A stretch of DNA of 64,000 bases from Mucilaginibacter pankratovii. GTDB taxonomy: Bacteria > Bacteroidota > Bacteroidia > Sphingobacteriales > Sphingobacteriaceae. The DNA lies in assembly GCF_014773265.1 (NCBI RefSeq), contig NZ_JACWMY010000002.1, forward strand, positions 310,001 to 374,000, in the 5' to 3' direction. The notes beneath the pieces were generated by a model. That model saw nothing but the letters and a program-made list of their open reading frames with translations. It did not search any database and had not been told where the DNA came from. The number at the start of each line of letters is the position of its first letter. Position 1 is the first letter of the stretch. Below, one piece after another: positions 51,501 through 61,163 of this stretch. The position numbers and the translations under genes were made by a program.

Positions 51501-52499
51501 TTAAGGCCTTAGATTTTGAATTAACTGCCTGAAGCTCTGGTAAGCATCTTTCATAACATATTTTCCGGAATCGTCTTTAAACACCAGTCCGTAAAATGCC
51601 TCATTGGGGTCTTTTTGCATAAGGGATGGTTGGTCATATAGTTCATATATAAACAGCCCCGTTACGCCCCTGGATATCATATCAGGTATACTTTCTGCAA
51701 TATATTGGCTCTGTTTAGCAAAGCTTGCTTTACCCGTTCCTTTAGAATGGTTAAACTCCGTCACCCATATTGGCTTATTAAATCTGTTTTTCATTTGAGC
51801 CAGCACGTCATCGCCATTTGGCTTTGCGGCGCCTATCGGGCCCATGTTTGAGTACCAGTGGCAACCTATGATATCGTAATCAACGTTGTTCTCTTTCAGC
51901 AACTGCAGATAGTAATAATGTATGTAACTAACTGATAGTGTAACTCTTATTGTTGAATTACCGGATTTTACACCATCGATAAACCCTTTAATGGCGGCGA
52001 TTATTTTTTGCGATTTCTGAATATTGTAATCACCTTTTTTTGTACCACTTGGATCGCCCGGGAGCATCATTTTATTATCCGCTTCGTTATTAACCTCCAG
52101 TACTTGCATGTACTTTGCGTAACGCGCTGCAAAATTTTGCCCTTGCGTGTAGCTTTTTTGATAAACTGCCGCATTGTCGAGCCCTTTTAAACCACTTTGC
52201 ATAAGTACTGGCAATGCCATTATACCGTTCGATTTTAGCTTGATAAGCAGTTGGTTAAACAACTGTTCCTTTTTAGCATAGCCGTTACTATCCAGCAAAA
52301 CATCAAACCGGTAACTCTTCAGCTTTAAATCATTTATCTGGCTAATTTGGGCATCAATATTATAATAGTATGCTACTTGTGTAAGCGGGTGCCCGTTTAT
52401 CCCCCATATAAACTGCCGGGCAGGCATCTGTGCGTTACACTTACAGCAGAAACATAATGTTATGATGGCTATGCCAACCCTAAGTACTGTGTTACGCAT
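51501..52499 (-). CDS. GH-A clan glycoside hydrolase-like protein in the polysaccharide locus
   Basis: 332 residues with a signal peptide (VGIAIITLCFCCKCNAQ). TIM-barrel motifs: FIWGINGHPLTQV, LEVNNEAD (acid/base Glu139), HWYSNMG, PIWVTEFNHS (nucleophile Glu248). It is likely a secreted or periplasmic hydrolase that trims or releases the polysaccharide, as hydrolases in such loci often do. It overlaps the polymerase gene by eight bases. Its paralogue at 35816-36901 lacks the acid/base Glu. Confidence 0.82.
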   Translation of the reverse strand: MRNTVLRVGIAIITLCFCCKCNAQMPARQFIWGINGHPLTQVAYYYNIDAQISQINDLKLKSYRFDVLLDSNGYAKKEQLFNQLLIKLKSNGIMALPVLMQSGLKGLDNAAVYQKSYTQGQNFAARYAKYMQVLEVNNEADNKMMLPGDPSGTKKGDYNIQKSQKIIAAIKGFIDGVKSGNSTIRVTLSVSYIHYYYLQLLKENNVDYDIIGCHWYSNMGPIGAAKPNGDDVLAQMKNRFNKPIWVTEFNHSKGTGKASFAKQSQYIAESIPDMISRGVTGLFIYELYDQPSLMQKDPNEAFYGLVFKDDSGKYVMKDAYQSFRQLIQNLRP

Positions 52500-53826
52500 T
52501 ACTTAATAGCTTGGTAGAACTGGTGTAATTATATGTTGGCGCTTCGTCTGCTGCCGGTTTCTTTACGTTTTGTAACACATAACCTAAGGCTATATAGATC
52601 CATAAGGAAGGGTAAGCAAATTCCGGCACAGTAGCCATCATGATGAGGTAAACCAGGAATAAGCCTGCTTTGTAGCAGATTGAAACTAACTCACCGGGTA
52701 TTTTAAGCCATAAGTTTTTGAGGACAAACGTTGTGAACACAACGATTCCTACCAACCCGTTATTTACAATTATGGTAGAGAAAAAATCTGTGGAGCGTAC
52801 ATACCCAAACCCTATCCCAAAAGCCTGGCTAAAGCCATTGAGGCTGGCCCAATATGATACATGCGTTGCAAAACTATTGCTCCTGTCCCTGGCAGATGCG
52901 CTGCCTTCCAACTTACCTGCAAAAACGAAGTTGTAAATACTATCCAGCAGGTGCTGAAACATATCCATCTGTAAAACAAAGCACAATAACACAATGCCAA
53001 TGCTTAAATAATAGAACAACTGGAACTGCCTTCTGTAAATGATCCAGAATCCTCCAAACAGCAGCATACATGCATAAGCGGTTGTAGAGAATGTTAAAAT
53101 GAGGCAGCCCAGCAGTAAAAATTTATCAAATGTTCTGTTTAGCCCAAAGCTCAACACCCAAAAAGGGAACACCGTAAATACAAACATGGATGGTTCGCCG
53201 GTATAACTTTTAAAGCGCATCATACTGATACCGCCGAGATTAACGGTTTGAAAAAGCGAAGCCGATTTTTCACCCTCGCCAAAAGTGCGGTTAACCATAA
53301 AGTCGCCGTTTTGGCCGGTTAGCATGTAAAAGCAAAACTCGTATAGGCCGTATAAGCACAATAGCCTTAAACCCCAATATATATAATCGATGATCTTATC
53401 CGTAGAAAAGTACTTTACGTACGCATATATTACAAAGCCAACTAATAAAGGCAGCGTTTGCGTAAGGTGAGATTTACGGTAAAAAGTCTTGGTAAAATCG
53501 TTATGGTTAATTAAAATAAGCGGTTTTATAAGCTTAAGGTTGGTAACTAAATTAATAAACTGCGAACAAAAACTTAAAACCGTTACCACACATAAAAAGT
53601 AAAATAGGTCTCTATAAAACAAGTACTTATTTTCCTTAAGCGTTGATAAGGGGATAAAAAAGAACATCAACCCTGCTAATACCGTGATGATGGTTGTACC
53701 CGGAATAACGGGCACTAATAAAAACGCTGTTATTGGGAAAAACAACATCAAAAAGTTAACGTATCTGGTAATGAAATTACTTACTGTGTTATCCGTTTGC
53801 TGCAGGGAAAAATTATTGGCGATCAT
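52492..53826 (-). CDS. Polysaccharide polymerase (Wzy-like)
   Basis: 444 residues, about ten to twelve hydrophobic segments, with a large periplasmic loop (about 180-260 and 300-330). No strong signature is expected in Wzy proteins; the location between the co-polymerase (wzc) and glycosyltransferases, plus the O-antigen ligase/polymerase-like topology, supports the call. It would link repeat units on the periplasmic face. Confidence 0.75.
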   Translation of the reverse strand: MIANNFSLQQTDNTVSNFITRYVNFLMLFFPITAFLLVPVIPGTTIITVLAGLMFFFIPLSTLKENKYLFYRDLFYFLCVVTVLSFCSQFINLVTNLKLIKPLILINHNDFTKTFYRKSHLTQTLPLLVGFVIYAYVKYFSTDKIIDYIYWGLRLLCLYGLYEFCFYMLTGQNGDFMVNRTFGEGEKSASLFQTVNLGGISMMRFKSYTGEPSMFVFTVFPFWVLSFGLNRTFDKFLLLGCLILTFSTTAYACMLLFGGFWIIYRRQFQLFYYLSIGIVLLCFVLQMDMFQHLLDSIYNFVFAGKLEGSASARDRSNSFATHVSYWASLNGFSQAFGIGFGYVRSTDFFSTIIVNNGLVGIVVFTTFVLKNLWLKIPGELVSICYKAGLFLVYLIMMATVPEFAYPSLWIYIALGYVLQNVKKPAADEAPTYNYTSSTKLLSNA

Positions 53827-53847
53827 GGTAGCGATGATACTTCAGTC

Positions 53848-56151
53848 TTAATTTACTTTGTCTCCGTAACCCATACCATAGCCATAGCCGGAATAGCCCG
53901 AGCTGGAAAAATCAACGTCGTTTATCACGAGGTACAAATTATCTACGTTGTCCTTGGTTTTAATGTCATTTAGTATCTCCATTTGGTTTTTATCAGTGTA
54001 GTTGTGCCTGCAAACAAAAATGGTCATATCAACATGCTTTTGAATTACCAGCGCATCAGATACCAACCCAACAGGCGGGCTGTCAATTAAAACGAAATCG
54101 AATTTGGAGCGCAGTTCTGCAATTAACTCCGGTAATCTGTCACTTAGCAGTAGTTCACTTGCATTTGCCACAACCGGTCCGGAGGATATCACAAAGCAGT
54201 TTTCATCGAACTGGCTTGGCCTTATAATTTTACTTATAGGCAGCTCCTCCATTACATAATTAGTAAACCCTGCCTTGGTTGTATCTAACCCTAAAAATCC
54301 GGATAAACGCGGTTTACGCAAATCTAATTCCACTAAGACTACGCTCTTACCCGACATGGCTAACGTGCTGCCCAGGTTAGACGTTAAAAACGTTTTACCC
54401 TCTCCTTCTACACTGGATGTTATCATGATCACGCTTGATTGGTCGTTATCAAGCAGGCCACGCAATTTGGTACGCAGCGTCCTGAAGCTCTCCGTTACAG
54501 GAGACCTTGAGTTTATATCAACCAGATATTTCCCGGATGAATTATTATGTCCAATCTTGCCAATAACCAATACATCTGTTTGTTTTTCGATGTCAGCTTC
54601 CGAATTAATCTTTTTAGCAAATAAACTCTTAGAGTTTACATAGCCCAGCGGTACAATAAAGCCAAGGAAGAAGGACATCACATAAATTATTGGCTTTATT
54701 GGCTTTGCGGGCGACTTACTGCTTTTTGCATTATCAACAACCCGAGAGTAAGGCATATCTGCCGCTTTAGCCATTGCCGTTTCTTCGCGTTTTTGCAATA
54801 AGTAAACATACAGCTGCTGTTTTAACTCCTGCTGCCTTGCAAAATCGCCCAGGGCACGTTGTTTACCAGGCACAGCCTTTATTGTATTATTAACTATGTT
54901 GTTCTGGTTATTAGATCCGGCGCTTGTCAGTTCAATTTCCTTTGCATAGCTATCAATACTCTGCAAAAGATTGCGGCGTGCAAGTTGAATCTGCTGGTCG
55001 ATGTTTTGAATTACCGGGTTAGAATCGGTATACGATAATTTGCTTTTTTCGCGTTCATTAATCAGGTTATTATACTGCGCAAGACCTGTAGCAAACGATG
55101 TATTTTGAATGCTTAATGAACTTGGTATTACTTCTTTGTTGCCGGGGTCGCTAAGCCTGTTTTTTAGGCTTTGGATAATTGAAAGTTGTACTTGCTGCTG
55201 CTGGTACCTGTCTGCATATATACTTGCGTTGCCCACCAAAACTTTCGATTGCTCATCAATATCAGTTATGTTATTATCGCTCCGGAAAGCCTGATAATTT
55301 TTTTCAATCCCGCTCAGTTCTTCTGCTACAACAGCAATACGGTTGTTAACAAAGTTGATGGTGCTATCTATGTTGCGTTTTCTATTCGCCAAATTATCGG
55401 CGAGGTACTGGTTCATTAAATTCTGCAGTATTGTCTCACCTTTTTTGGAATTTGGATAGTATAAAGTAAATTCAACAGTCGTAGTCGCCTTATCGGTAAA
55501 CTCGGCATCATAATTATTCAGTAGCCCTGTAACCGCGTCGTCTTCTGACATAATATTTACCGAGAATTCCTGCTTAACCGGCAAAACGCCCGGCCTTTTC
55601 GAGATCTCGATATTATATTGAGGCAGGCTAACCATTTTACCGAAAGGAACTTTCAAGTTTATATCCTCGTCGCTGTTTGCAATATTGATCGTGTTATCGT
55701 CAACCACGTTTATCACGTACTTGCGTAGCTGTAAGGAATCGACTTTGTTTTTAGAAATATTTACGATAAAAGGAGTTTCCTCAAATGCCTCGGTAGCAAG
55801 TAAGCCGCTCCGATAAAAATATTGTATATTCAGATGCATGTTACGCACCACTTCTTTCATCAGGTTTCTCGAACGTAATACATCTCCCTCGTTTTTAATG
55901 TTATCAGTTACAGTTAACGCAGATGATACACCGCCGTTGGCGTATTGAGAAGATGCGTCGGGCGTGGTTGGATGCTGTTGAAGCAATATGGTACTTGTAA
56001 CCAAGTATTGTTTAGTTGCAAAGGTTACATATGCAAAAGCCAAACCCAAAAACACGATGAAACTGATTGCGAATAGATACCAATGCGATTTGATCTGTAA
56101 AAGAAAATTACTAATGGCGTTGCCGTTTTCTTTTACCAGGCGAGTTTCCAT
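53848..56151 (-). CDS. Polysaccharide co-polymerase and tyrosine autokinase (Wzc-like)
   Basis: 767 residues. Two transmembrane segments (about 24-44 and 470-490) flank a Wzz-like domain with long coiled coils. The kinase is C-terminal: Walker A SVEGEGKTFLTSN, Walker A' VELDLRKPRL, Walker B FVLIDSPPVGLVSDA, and a Tyr-rich tail (SSGYSGYGYGMGYG). It controls chain length and assembly through cycles of phosphorylation, together with the export lipoprotein encoded 43 bases upstream. The Walker A has Glu where many relatives have Pro. Confidence 0.94.
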   Translation of the reverse strand: METRLVKENGNAISNFLLQIKSHWYLFAISFIVFLGLAFAYVTFATKQYLVTSTILLQQHPTTPDASSQYANGGVSSALTVTDNIKNEGDVLRSRNLMKEVVRNMHLNIQYFYRSGLLATEAFEETPFIVNISKNKVDSLQLRKYVINVVDDNTINIANSDEDINLKVPFGKMVSLPQYNIEISKRPGVLPVKQEFSVNIMSEDDAVTGLLNNYDAEFTDKATTTVEFTLYYPNSKKGETILQNLMNQYLADNLANRKRNIDSTINFVNNRIAVVAEELSGIEKNYQAFRSDNNITDIDEQSKVLVGNASIYADRYQQQQVQLSIIQSLKNRLSDPGNKEVIPSSLSIQNTSFATGLAQYNNLINEREKSKLSYTDSNPVIQNIDQQIQLARRNLLQSIDSYAKEIELTSAGSNNQNNIVNNTIKAVPGKQRALGDFARQQELKQQLYVYLLQKREETAMAKAADMPYSRVVDNAKSSKSPAKPIKPIIYVMSFFLGFIVPLGYVNSKSLFAKKINSEADIEKQTDVLVIGKIGHNNSSGKYLVDINSRSPVTESFRTLRTKLRGLLDNDQSSVIMITSSVEGEGKTFLTSNLGSTLAMSGKSVVLVELDLRKPRLSGFLGLDTTKAGFTNYVMEELPISKIIRPSQFDENCFVISSGPVVANASELLLSDRLPELIAELRSKFDFVLIDSPPVGLVSDALVIQKHVDMTIFVCRHNYTDKNQMEILNDIKTKDNVDNLYLVINDVDFSSSGYSGYGYGMGYGDKVN

Positions 56152-56194
56152 AAAGATATATTTAGTTGATTTTTAGAAGTATATTTTGGGATGA

Positions 56195-56995
56195 TTATAA
56201 ATATCTTATACCCAGTATAATTGCAGTAAATATTGTTGCACCGGCGGTAATGTATTTGATAAGGTTATTATCGTTGTTCAGCACCTTGGTTTTGTTAGGC
56301 TCTACGTAGATAACGTCGTTTTGCTTCAAGTAGAAATACGGCGAGTTCAGCGTTGCTTTTTTGGTGAGATCTAATTTCACGGTGACATTTTTACCGGCGG
56401 CGTCTTTTCTGATTAGCAACACGTTTTCGCGCTGACCGTATACAGTTAAATCGCCGGCAAAGCCTATTGCATCAAGTAAACTCACCTGCTCGTTAGGAAC
56501 AACGTATGATGCCGGGCGGTTGACTTCACCAATCACAGTGATTTTAAAGTTCAAAAACCTCACGTCTACCACCGGGTTTTTAAAAGACTCAATAGCCTTG
56601 CCCGCAATAACTTCACGGGCCTTCAGCGTGGTTAGCCCCCCTACTTTTATTTTACCGAGTATCGGCACATCTACAAAGCCCATTTTATCTACCAGGTAAC
56701 CCGATACCGGCGTAATCATACCTGACTGCGGAGTACCAGCATTCGAAAAACCACCATTACGGCTGTTGATACTGTTGGTGGCCGCTGGGTCAATAGTATT
56801 AATGTTAATCGCTAAAATATCATCGGGTTGTATAAAAGTTTCGCTGTAGGTTGCAATGTCAACTTCTTTTGCCTGGGTTGACTCCGGCAGATCCTGGAAG
56901 TATTTAAGGCGCTTGGTATTAACACAGGAATTAAGCGCGCATAGCGCAATAACTGCTGTGAACAAAATGCCTTTCGGCAGGGAAATATTTTTCAT
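56195..56995 (-). CDS. Polysaccharide export lipoprotein (Wza-like)
   Basis: 266 residues, lipoprotein signal ending ALNSC. The polysaccharide export domain (about 50-140, IQPDDILAININTIDP) is followed by an SLBB domain (about 145-215, ITVIGEVNRPASYVV) and a C-terminal membrane anchor (YITAGATIFTAIILGIRYL). It forms the outer-membrane channel for the polymer. It is the first gene of the locus; 259 bases of non-coding DNA lie upstream. Confidence 0.94.
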   Translation of the reverse strand: MKNISLPKGILFTAVIALCALNSCVNTKRLKYFQDLPESTQAKEVDIATYSETFIQPDDILAININTIDPAATNSINSRNGGFSNAGTPQSGMITPVSGYLVDKMGFVDVPILGKIKVGGLTTLKAREVIAGKAIESFKNPVVDVRFLNFKITVIGEVNRPASYVVPNEQVSLLDAIGFAGDLTVYGQRENVLLIRKDAAGKNVTVKLDLTKKATLNSPYFYLKQNDVIYVEPNKTKVLNNDNNLIKYITAGATIFTAIILGIRYL

Positions 56996-57254
56996 GGTGT
57001 AGATGTGAGTATTTATTAATTTGAGATGAAGACTTGCTTAGTTTCGTTTATGGAGCTTCGCCACTCCGCTTACATAAGCGATTTATTAAAATAAAATGAT
57101 TCCAATTATTGCCGATTATTTATTTTATTTTGATAACTATGGCTTTAATTATGATCAAATATTGCAATTAAAAGCCTTAAAAATTAGCATTTGAAGGGGT
57201 TGGTACGTTAATGTAAAATAATGGGAAATAAGTGTTGAGATGTGTGCATCAATT
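56996..57254. promoter_or_regulatory. Leader region of the polysaccharide locus
   Basis: Between the large secreted protein gene and the export gene. It has CGCTTA-TG-TAAGCG (57068-57081, minus strand) and next to it GGAG...CTCC, forming two nested stems within about 35 bases of leader RNA. AT-rich sequence flanks these. No perfect -7 box was found on the minus strand. Confidence 0.45.
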
Positions 57255-60200
57255 TTACTGAACGAGTAGTTTTGAGTACATAGCTCCTGAATTCGACCGA
57301 ACATTTATCATATAAACGCCCCTCCCCAGTACACGATTGAATTGTATTTGCAGGTAAGCAGTTCCGTAATCATCGGTTATATACTTTTGCGTTTGAACGG
57401 TTTTACCAAAAGTATCGGTAACAGTTATAACGCCTTGTTCGCCTTTAGGAAAGTTTGAGATGCTTAAATTGAACTGGCTACCCAGATTTGGGTTAGGGTA
57501 TACAACCAATTTCTTACTCAGGGCAGCAGAGTCTGGCACTTCCGATAATAAGCTATTTTTGTTGGAGGCCATTACAGTTGGAGGCGCAACATTTGTTGCC
57601 TGATATAACTCTAAAGCCGCCAGTGCTACCCTATTAGCTGTAGGGTTAAATTTAATGGTTAATACGCCATCGCTAACCGTGGCTGCAAAATCTTTCACTA
57701 ATGCTGTGCGGTATGCTACTTCGGTAAATATGTCGAAATTGGGCAGTACTAATTGATTTTCAATATTTATTCCGAAGACTCTTAAGCCCGCATCTGTCCA
57801 ATAATTTTCTACAAAATGCATCCGTATCAGGTAGTTGCCATTGGTTACAGGTATTTCGTACCTTGTCTCCGCAAGGTCGGTTGCTGCTGATAAATAAGTT
57901 TGATAAAGGGAATCGATATCTGTAGAAGCTATCGGGCTTACAGCAATCTGCATATCTAATTTAATAGATCCTTTGCGATAATTTTTATCGTTTTCCCATA
58001 CTACGTTCCCTATAGTTACATTAGCATCGGTACCTCCTTTTATTCGCTTTACCACATTAACCGTAGCGTTTGCTGTATTGGCTATGCCATAAAGCGGAAT
58101 ACGCAACGGTGCTAAAGCGCTATTGTAGTTTACCACCAGCACTGCATTCTTTATTCCAATAGTTGCCGGGCTGAATTTCACGTTGATAACTTTACTGCCC
58201 TCCACACCAACTGTTGTTGTTGCGAGTGACGGGGTAGAAAATTCACTGGCGTTTGGCCCGGTGATCTTTACGCTTTTTATCTGTATGGACGGGTCGCTGG
58301 TGCTATCCGCGTACGATTTCCCATTATTTTTTAAAGTAACAGCTATCGTTTTGCTGCTTCCCGTTACTGTTGGATCGAAGGTAAATGCGGTATTAGGCAG
58401 CGATACCAGTTCGGAGTAATTCACCGTTCCGGAATCGGGCCTCATATTTTCTATATAATAGATATTATCCTGGTAATCGTAATTTGTATATGAAGTGCCC
58501 AGGTAATCGCCATTTAAAAAGTAAGCGTTTGGAATAATGTTGCCTGCAGCATCCAAAGCCTTTAATACCCTGATACCTATTAACCCGTTAACATTTTGTG
58601 TACGATCGGTTGATGACGTACCTACACGGAAACCAAACTCGGTTGTTGGGTTAAAAGTGCCGCGGGCAAGGTTTATGCTCGAACCGATTAGCCTGGGTAG
58701 GATTGATTGTCCGTCTAAATTATTGTGAGTGAAGATAGTTAAGTTGGAGGTAGAACCTTTGTTGAAATACTTAATAGATTCTACTGCCGAGCAACAGCCG
58801 TGATAAGCAGCCAACTGCACAATGGTTACAGGTTTAGAGGCATCAGCTCTCACAAAGTAGTCTGCATTAATTTCGCTTGAACTGCTAACTCGTGTAGTAC
58901 CATCTACATTGCCGTCGTTTTGGGCGTAACCTACTATTGTACCAAATCCAAATGCATTAATTAGCTGTTGGGCATACGGTTCATTTGTGCTTTCACCTTC
59001 CTTTTGCCAAATACCGCACAGCACTACCTTTTTAACCGGCGAAATACTATCCGTGCTGGCTATGGTAAGGGTATCGTTAAGTACTTTCAACCGGGTACCA
59101 GCATCTTTAGCAACAAATTGGATAGTAACATCCGTAAAATTGCCTGACGTTATCGAAAAAGGAACTGTTGCCAGGGTATCGGTATTTACCGACACAATTT
59201 TCCATGCGACGGGGTTAGATAGCTTAAGATTACTCACCTTTAGTTTGCCTGTACCCTTATTATTTATTCGTAGTTTAACCCTATCGTGGTTAGCGTTATA
59301 TGGCGTAGTATCAGGGCTGGTACGCCTCCATGGCGTTTGTATCAATGAAAACACGAGGCGTTCGTTTGATGGGAAAGCATCCAGGTTTTTTAACGACATA
59401 TAAGCACCCGAATTTGATTGTGCAATTACGCTAAAATTGTAGCTATTGGTAGCTGTATTGCCATTACCATCAGTAGCTTTAACAGCCAATTGGTAGCTCC
59501 CGGCTGTGCCTAAAATAAACGGCGCTTTGTAATCAATAAAACTCCCGGAATTGAGCGAGTATTGTAAGGATTCTAACCCTGATCCACCCGCATCTGTGCT
59601 TGATAGAAACACTTGCACCTCGTCGTCATACGTGCCTGCTGATTTTAAAGTGCCGGCAAGCCTTGCAGTGGCCGTTGGAGCGGTATTGTCTGTTACAGGC
59701 GTTACCGGGGCAAACGTAATGTAATTCATTTTTGAATTTACCCCGCCACTGGCATCAACCGTTAGCTTACCATCGGTTACCTGCACCACAGCAGTGGCTG
59801 TTCTGAATTTATTGGCTGATGTTTGGCTAAAGTCTGCAATGGCAGGTAATCCTTCCACATTAATCTGGTTATTACTGTCGAAATAGCTAAAATCTCCCGC
59901 GCTAACCGTTACACGGTACTGTCCGTTGGTTACCATGTATTCCCAGGTACCCGGCACCTGCGGGCTGGTTGTAGCCTGCATTTGTACCAGGCTTAACTGT
60001 TTTACATCACCAGTGCCTGTTCTAAGGCGCATGTTGGCCTGCAGGTCTGCCGGTTGTTTTGTATTAGGGTTTATCCACCCAAATTTACGCGTTGCATCAT
60101 ATGGCAACCCGGTATCGGCAACATACCCGGCCGGGACAGCCGCTGCAGCAGTTTGAAAGTTTATATTAACATCTTGTGTAGGAGGCACAACTGGTACGTT

Positions 60201-61124
60201 TAAAGAAGTTACCGCAAAATCATCAAAAGTATAAGTTACAGCGGCTGTGCCGTTACGGTATGAAGCGTAAATTGCCGTGTAGGCTGCAGTGTTTGTTATG
60301 CCCATGTCTGCTACACTTATAGATGATGCAGGATAAGATGAACCAACATTAATGAACGTGGAATTGTCGGTAGAATAAAAACCCTCAACAGTGTTGTTAA
60401 GCGAATCGACTACAATACGTAGACTAACTGTTTGGCTGCTCAGGCCGCTAATTACAGCAGTAACGCGTTGGTCGGGGTTGCCCGTACCTGCAGCGGTAGA
60501 TGATATATCGTTAAGTTCTCTTCTTAGCTCTACCTTATTACCTGCAATAGTCAGCTTAATGAAAGTTTTATCATTTAAGCCAAACCATATCCCCGCTTGC
60601 TGAGATTGCGTACCGTTGTAGGGGTTAACAATCTTAGCGTCTATCTGTAGTTTTTTAACGGGAGCAACTTGTACGCCTAATATGTTGATTTGGTTATTAT
60701 TAGTAAGATAGTCTATCCCTTTATTGGCAACCAATTGTAAACGCCCGCCCGTTAAAGTAATTTTTGACGGTTCGTAGCCGGGGACAGCACTATAAGTTCG
60801 TGCACCATCAACTGACAGTCTGGTACCCGAATAGGTATTAACAGTTGTGAAGCCAGTACCCTGTCCTGTTTTATCATTTAGAGTACCTGGGGTAGCTGCG
60901 TTAAAATTTAGATTAAATGGCAGGGCAACTTTTATCGCATTACAATCAAGCGTGCTTATAGGGCTGCAGGTGTCTGCTATCGCTTTGCTGCCAACGTTGT
61001 ACATAGCCATGCTTTTAGCCACCAGTGGCTTACCGACCACCTTGGAACCGATTCCCAAAAAGAACAGCATAAAAAAAGCTTTGTACATGTTAACCGTACC
61101 GGTTTTGTAATTTTTCCCTATCAT
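57255..61124 (-). CDS. Large secreted multidomain protein with type IX sorting domain
   Basis: 1289 residues with an N-terminal signal. Order: a LamG-like jelly-roll (about 45-310), a carbohydrate-binding-like module (about 320-470, VNINFQTAAAAVPAGYV, WEYMVTNGQYRVTVSAGD, KLTVDASGG), an Ig-like domain (about 475-565), a region with ASPM/Hydin-like strands (about 570-680), a unique middle, a malectin domain (about 1040-1190, KGGTDANVTIGNVVW, GNYLIRMHFVENYWTDAG) and a type IX C-terminal domain (about 1215-1289, VVYPNPN, KLLV). The sorting domain directs it through the outer membrane and anchors it to the surface. No active site is recognised; binding is likely. Confidence 0.85.
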   Translation of the reverse strand: MIGKNYKTGTVNMYKAFFMLFFLGIGSKVVGKPLVAKSMAMYNVGSKAIADTCSPISTLDCNAIKVALPFNLNFNAATPGTLNDKTGQGTGFTTVNTYSGTRLSVDGARTYSAVPGYEPSKITLTGGRLQLVANKGIDYLTNNNQINILGVQVAPVKKLQIDAKIVNPYNGTQSQQAGIWFGLNDKTFIKLTIAGNKVELRRELNDISSTAAGTGNPDQRVTAVISGLSSQTVSLRIVVDSLNNTVEGFYSTDNSTFINVGSSYPASSISVADMGITNTAAYTAIYASYRNGTAAVTYTFDDFAVTSLNVPVVPPTQDVNINFQTAAAAVPAGYVADTGLPYDATRKFGWINPNTKQPADLQANMRLRTGTGDVKQLSLVQMQATTSPQVPGTWEYMVTNGQYRVTVSAGDFSYFDSNNQINVEGLPAIADFSQTSANKFRTATAVVQVTDGKLTVDASGGVNSKMNYITFAPVTPVTDNTAPTATARLAGTLKSAGTYDDEVQVFLSSTDAGGSGLESLQYSLNSGSFIDYKAPFILGTAGSYQLAVKATDGNGNTATNSYNFSVIAQSNSGAYMSLKNLDAFPSNERLVFSLIQTPWRRTSPDTTPYNANHDRVKLRINNKGTGKLKVSNLKLSNPVAWKIVSVNTDTLATVPFSITSGNFTDVTIQFVAKDAGTRLKVLNDTLTIASTDSISPVKKVVLCGIWQKEGESTNEPYAQQLINAFGFGTIVGYAQNDGNVDGTTRVSSSSEINADYFVRADASKPVTIVQLAAYHGCCSAVESIKYFNKGSTSNLTIFTHNNLDGQSILPRLIGSSINLARGTFNPTTEFGFRVGTSSTDRTQNVNGLIGIRVLKALDAAGNIIPNAYFLNGDYLGTSYTNYDYQDNIYYIENMRPDSGTVNYSELVSLPNTAFTFDPTVTGSSKTIAVTLKNNGKSYADSTSDPSIQIKSVKITGPNASEFSTPSLATTTVGVEGSKVINVKFSPATIGIKNAVLVVNYNSALAPLRIPLYGIANTANATVNVVKRIKGGTDANVTIGNVVWENDKNYRKGSIKLDMQIAVSPIASTDIDSLYQTYLSAATDLAETRYEIPVTNGNYLIRMHFVENYWTDAGLRVFGINIENQLVLPNFDIFTEVAYRTALVKDFAATVSDGVLTIKFNPTANRVALAALELYQATNVAPPTVMASNKNSLLSEVPDSAALSKKLVVYPNPNLGSQFNLSISNFPKGEQGVITVTDTFGKTVQTQKYITDDYGTAYLQIQFNRVLGRGVYMINVRSNSGAMYSKLLVQ

Positions 61125-61163
61125 AATAATTAATTAAGCTGAAGAAGATGAAAAACGCTGTAC

